Shown: in pieces, positions 14,291-14,648 of the stretch
Layout: the number at the start of each line of letters is the position of its first letter
How positions within the stretch are numbered: position 1 is the stretch's first letter
Notes under the pieces: generated by a model
Database searches by the model: none
Told to the model about the DNA's origin: nothing
What the model saw: only the letters and a program-made list of their open reading frames with translations
NCBI GenBank assembly: GCA_946480585.1
Contig: CAMLKQ010000019.1
Coordinates: forward strand, 1 to 14,648
Direction of reading: 5' to 3'
DNA length: 14,648 nt
Origin: an uncultured Kangiella sp.
GTDB taxonomy: Bacteria; Pseudomonadota; Gammaproteobacteria; Enterobacterales; DSM-103792
Made by a program: the position numbers and the translations under genes

Positions 14291-14648
14291 TCACGATGAA
14301 GGGGATCGCTGCCGGCTCAGCAAACGCAAATTGACGGCGGCCCGCTGATAATCCGGCCGTAACGCCAAGGCTTGTTCGAACGCCTGTTCAGCTGCCGGTA
14401 GCTGCCCGGCCTGCTGATACGCGATGCCGAGATTGTTCCAGCCACGGGCATTGGTCGGAGCCTTGGTCACGACGTCCTGCCAGAAACGGATTTCGCTGTG
14501 ATACACCGTGTTGCGCGCGTGTGTCGCCATTGCCAGCGTCAGCGATAACGCCATCGCCAGCAGAGGCGTAACCCAGCCACGCGAATAGATGAGCAGGGTC
14601 GTTGGCGATGAAGCCAGTGACGATTGGTTTGGTGACGGCTGGTTTGGT
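14291..14648 (-). CDS. C-terminal part of a membrane protein with TPR repeats (partial)
   Basis: The frame has no stop up to the window edge, so at least 119 residues are seen and the true start is probably outside. An internal ATG at 14554 is unlikely to be the start, because the frame continues through a membrane segment (WVTPLLAMALSLTLAMATH). After it comes NTVYHSEIRFWQDVVTKAPTN, then a clear TPR unit, ARGWNNLGIAYQQAGQLPAA with EQAFEQALALRPDYQRAAVNL. A segment of the W-x-D-x-V-x-K-x-P-x-N type before TPRs is common at the end of multi-pass glycosyltransferase-like or O-antigen-type membrane proteins, but no catalytic part is visible. The seen N-terminal stretch has a small PNQPS repeat (15-base units near 14625-14648). 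Function is unassigned. Confidence 0.75.
   Translation of the reverse strand, partial: PNQPSPNQSSLASSPTTLLIYSRGWVTPLLAMALSLTLAMATHARNTVYHSEIRFWQDVVTKAPTNARGWNNLGIAYQQAGQLPAAEQAFEQALALRPDYQRAAVNLRLLSRQRSPSS

Overview
The window reads as chromosomal DNA of a GC-rich gammaproteobacterium. The evidence is the glnA–ntrB–ntrC nitrogen-control genes with a sigma-54 promoter, SecB (a proteobacterial export chaperone), the E. coli-like order rhodanese–grxC–secB–gpsA, and a TrmL and a hotdog thioesterase that read much like the E. coli proteins. From memory, Pseudomonas has a similar order (glnA, DUF4124, ntrB, ntrC, trmL, secB, grx, rhodanese). The genus cannot be fixed from the sequence alone. There are no rRNA, tRNA, CRISPR or transposase sequences.

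Region 1 (1-3359, + strand) is a tandem family of exported proteins. It holds the last 67 codons of a first copy and then two complete copies of exactly 480 residues each. The full copies have a signal peptide, a Sel1-type repeat block, an internal TonB C-terminal-like domain and a second Sel1 block, with four cysteines at matching positions. A 42-base hairpin repeat precedes each complete copy. This is the least familiar part of the window and the best candidate for something undescribed.

Region 2 (3444-4790, +) is a membrane pair: a QmcA-type SPFH/stomatin protein and a short NfeD partner. A hairpin and a -10 box separate it from region 3 (4894-7121, +), the rhodanese–grxC–secB–gpsA operon for redox, export and glycerol-3-phosphate synthesis. 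A terminator that can work on both strands closes that operon at 7191-7213.

Region 3b (7221-8923, - strand) holds a DUF2846-like lipoprotein, a MenI/YdiI-type thioesterase and trmL. Region 4 (9023-13955, -) is the nitrogen-control cluster, transcribed in the order glnA, a DUF4124 exported protein, ntrB, ntrC. glnA has a textbook sigma-54 -24/-12 element, with two divergently oriented NtrC half-sites centred near -108 and -137. ntrB has two overlapping NtrC boxes next to a perfect palindrome. Together they suggest that NtrC activates glnA and autoregulates ntrBC, as in enteric bacteria. The window ends in the C-terminal part of a membrane protein with TPR repeats (14291-14648, -).

Several start codons were moved downstream of the longest open frame, using ribosome binding sites, signal peptides and family lengths. 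Domain and promoter calls are by eye, with no database search.
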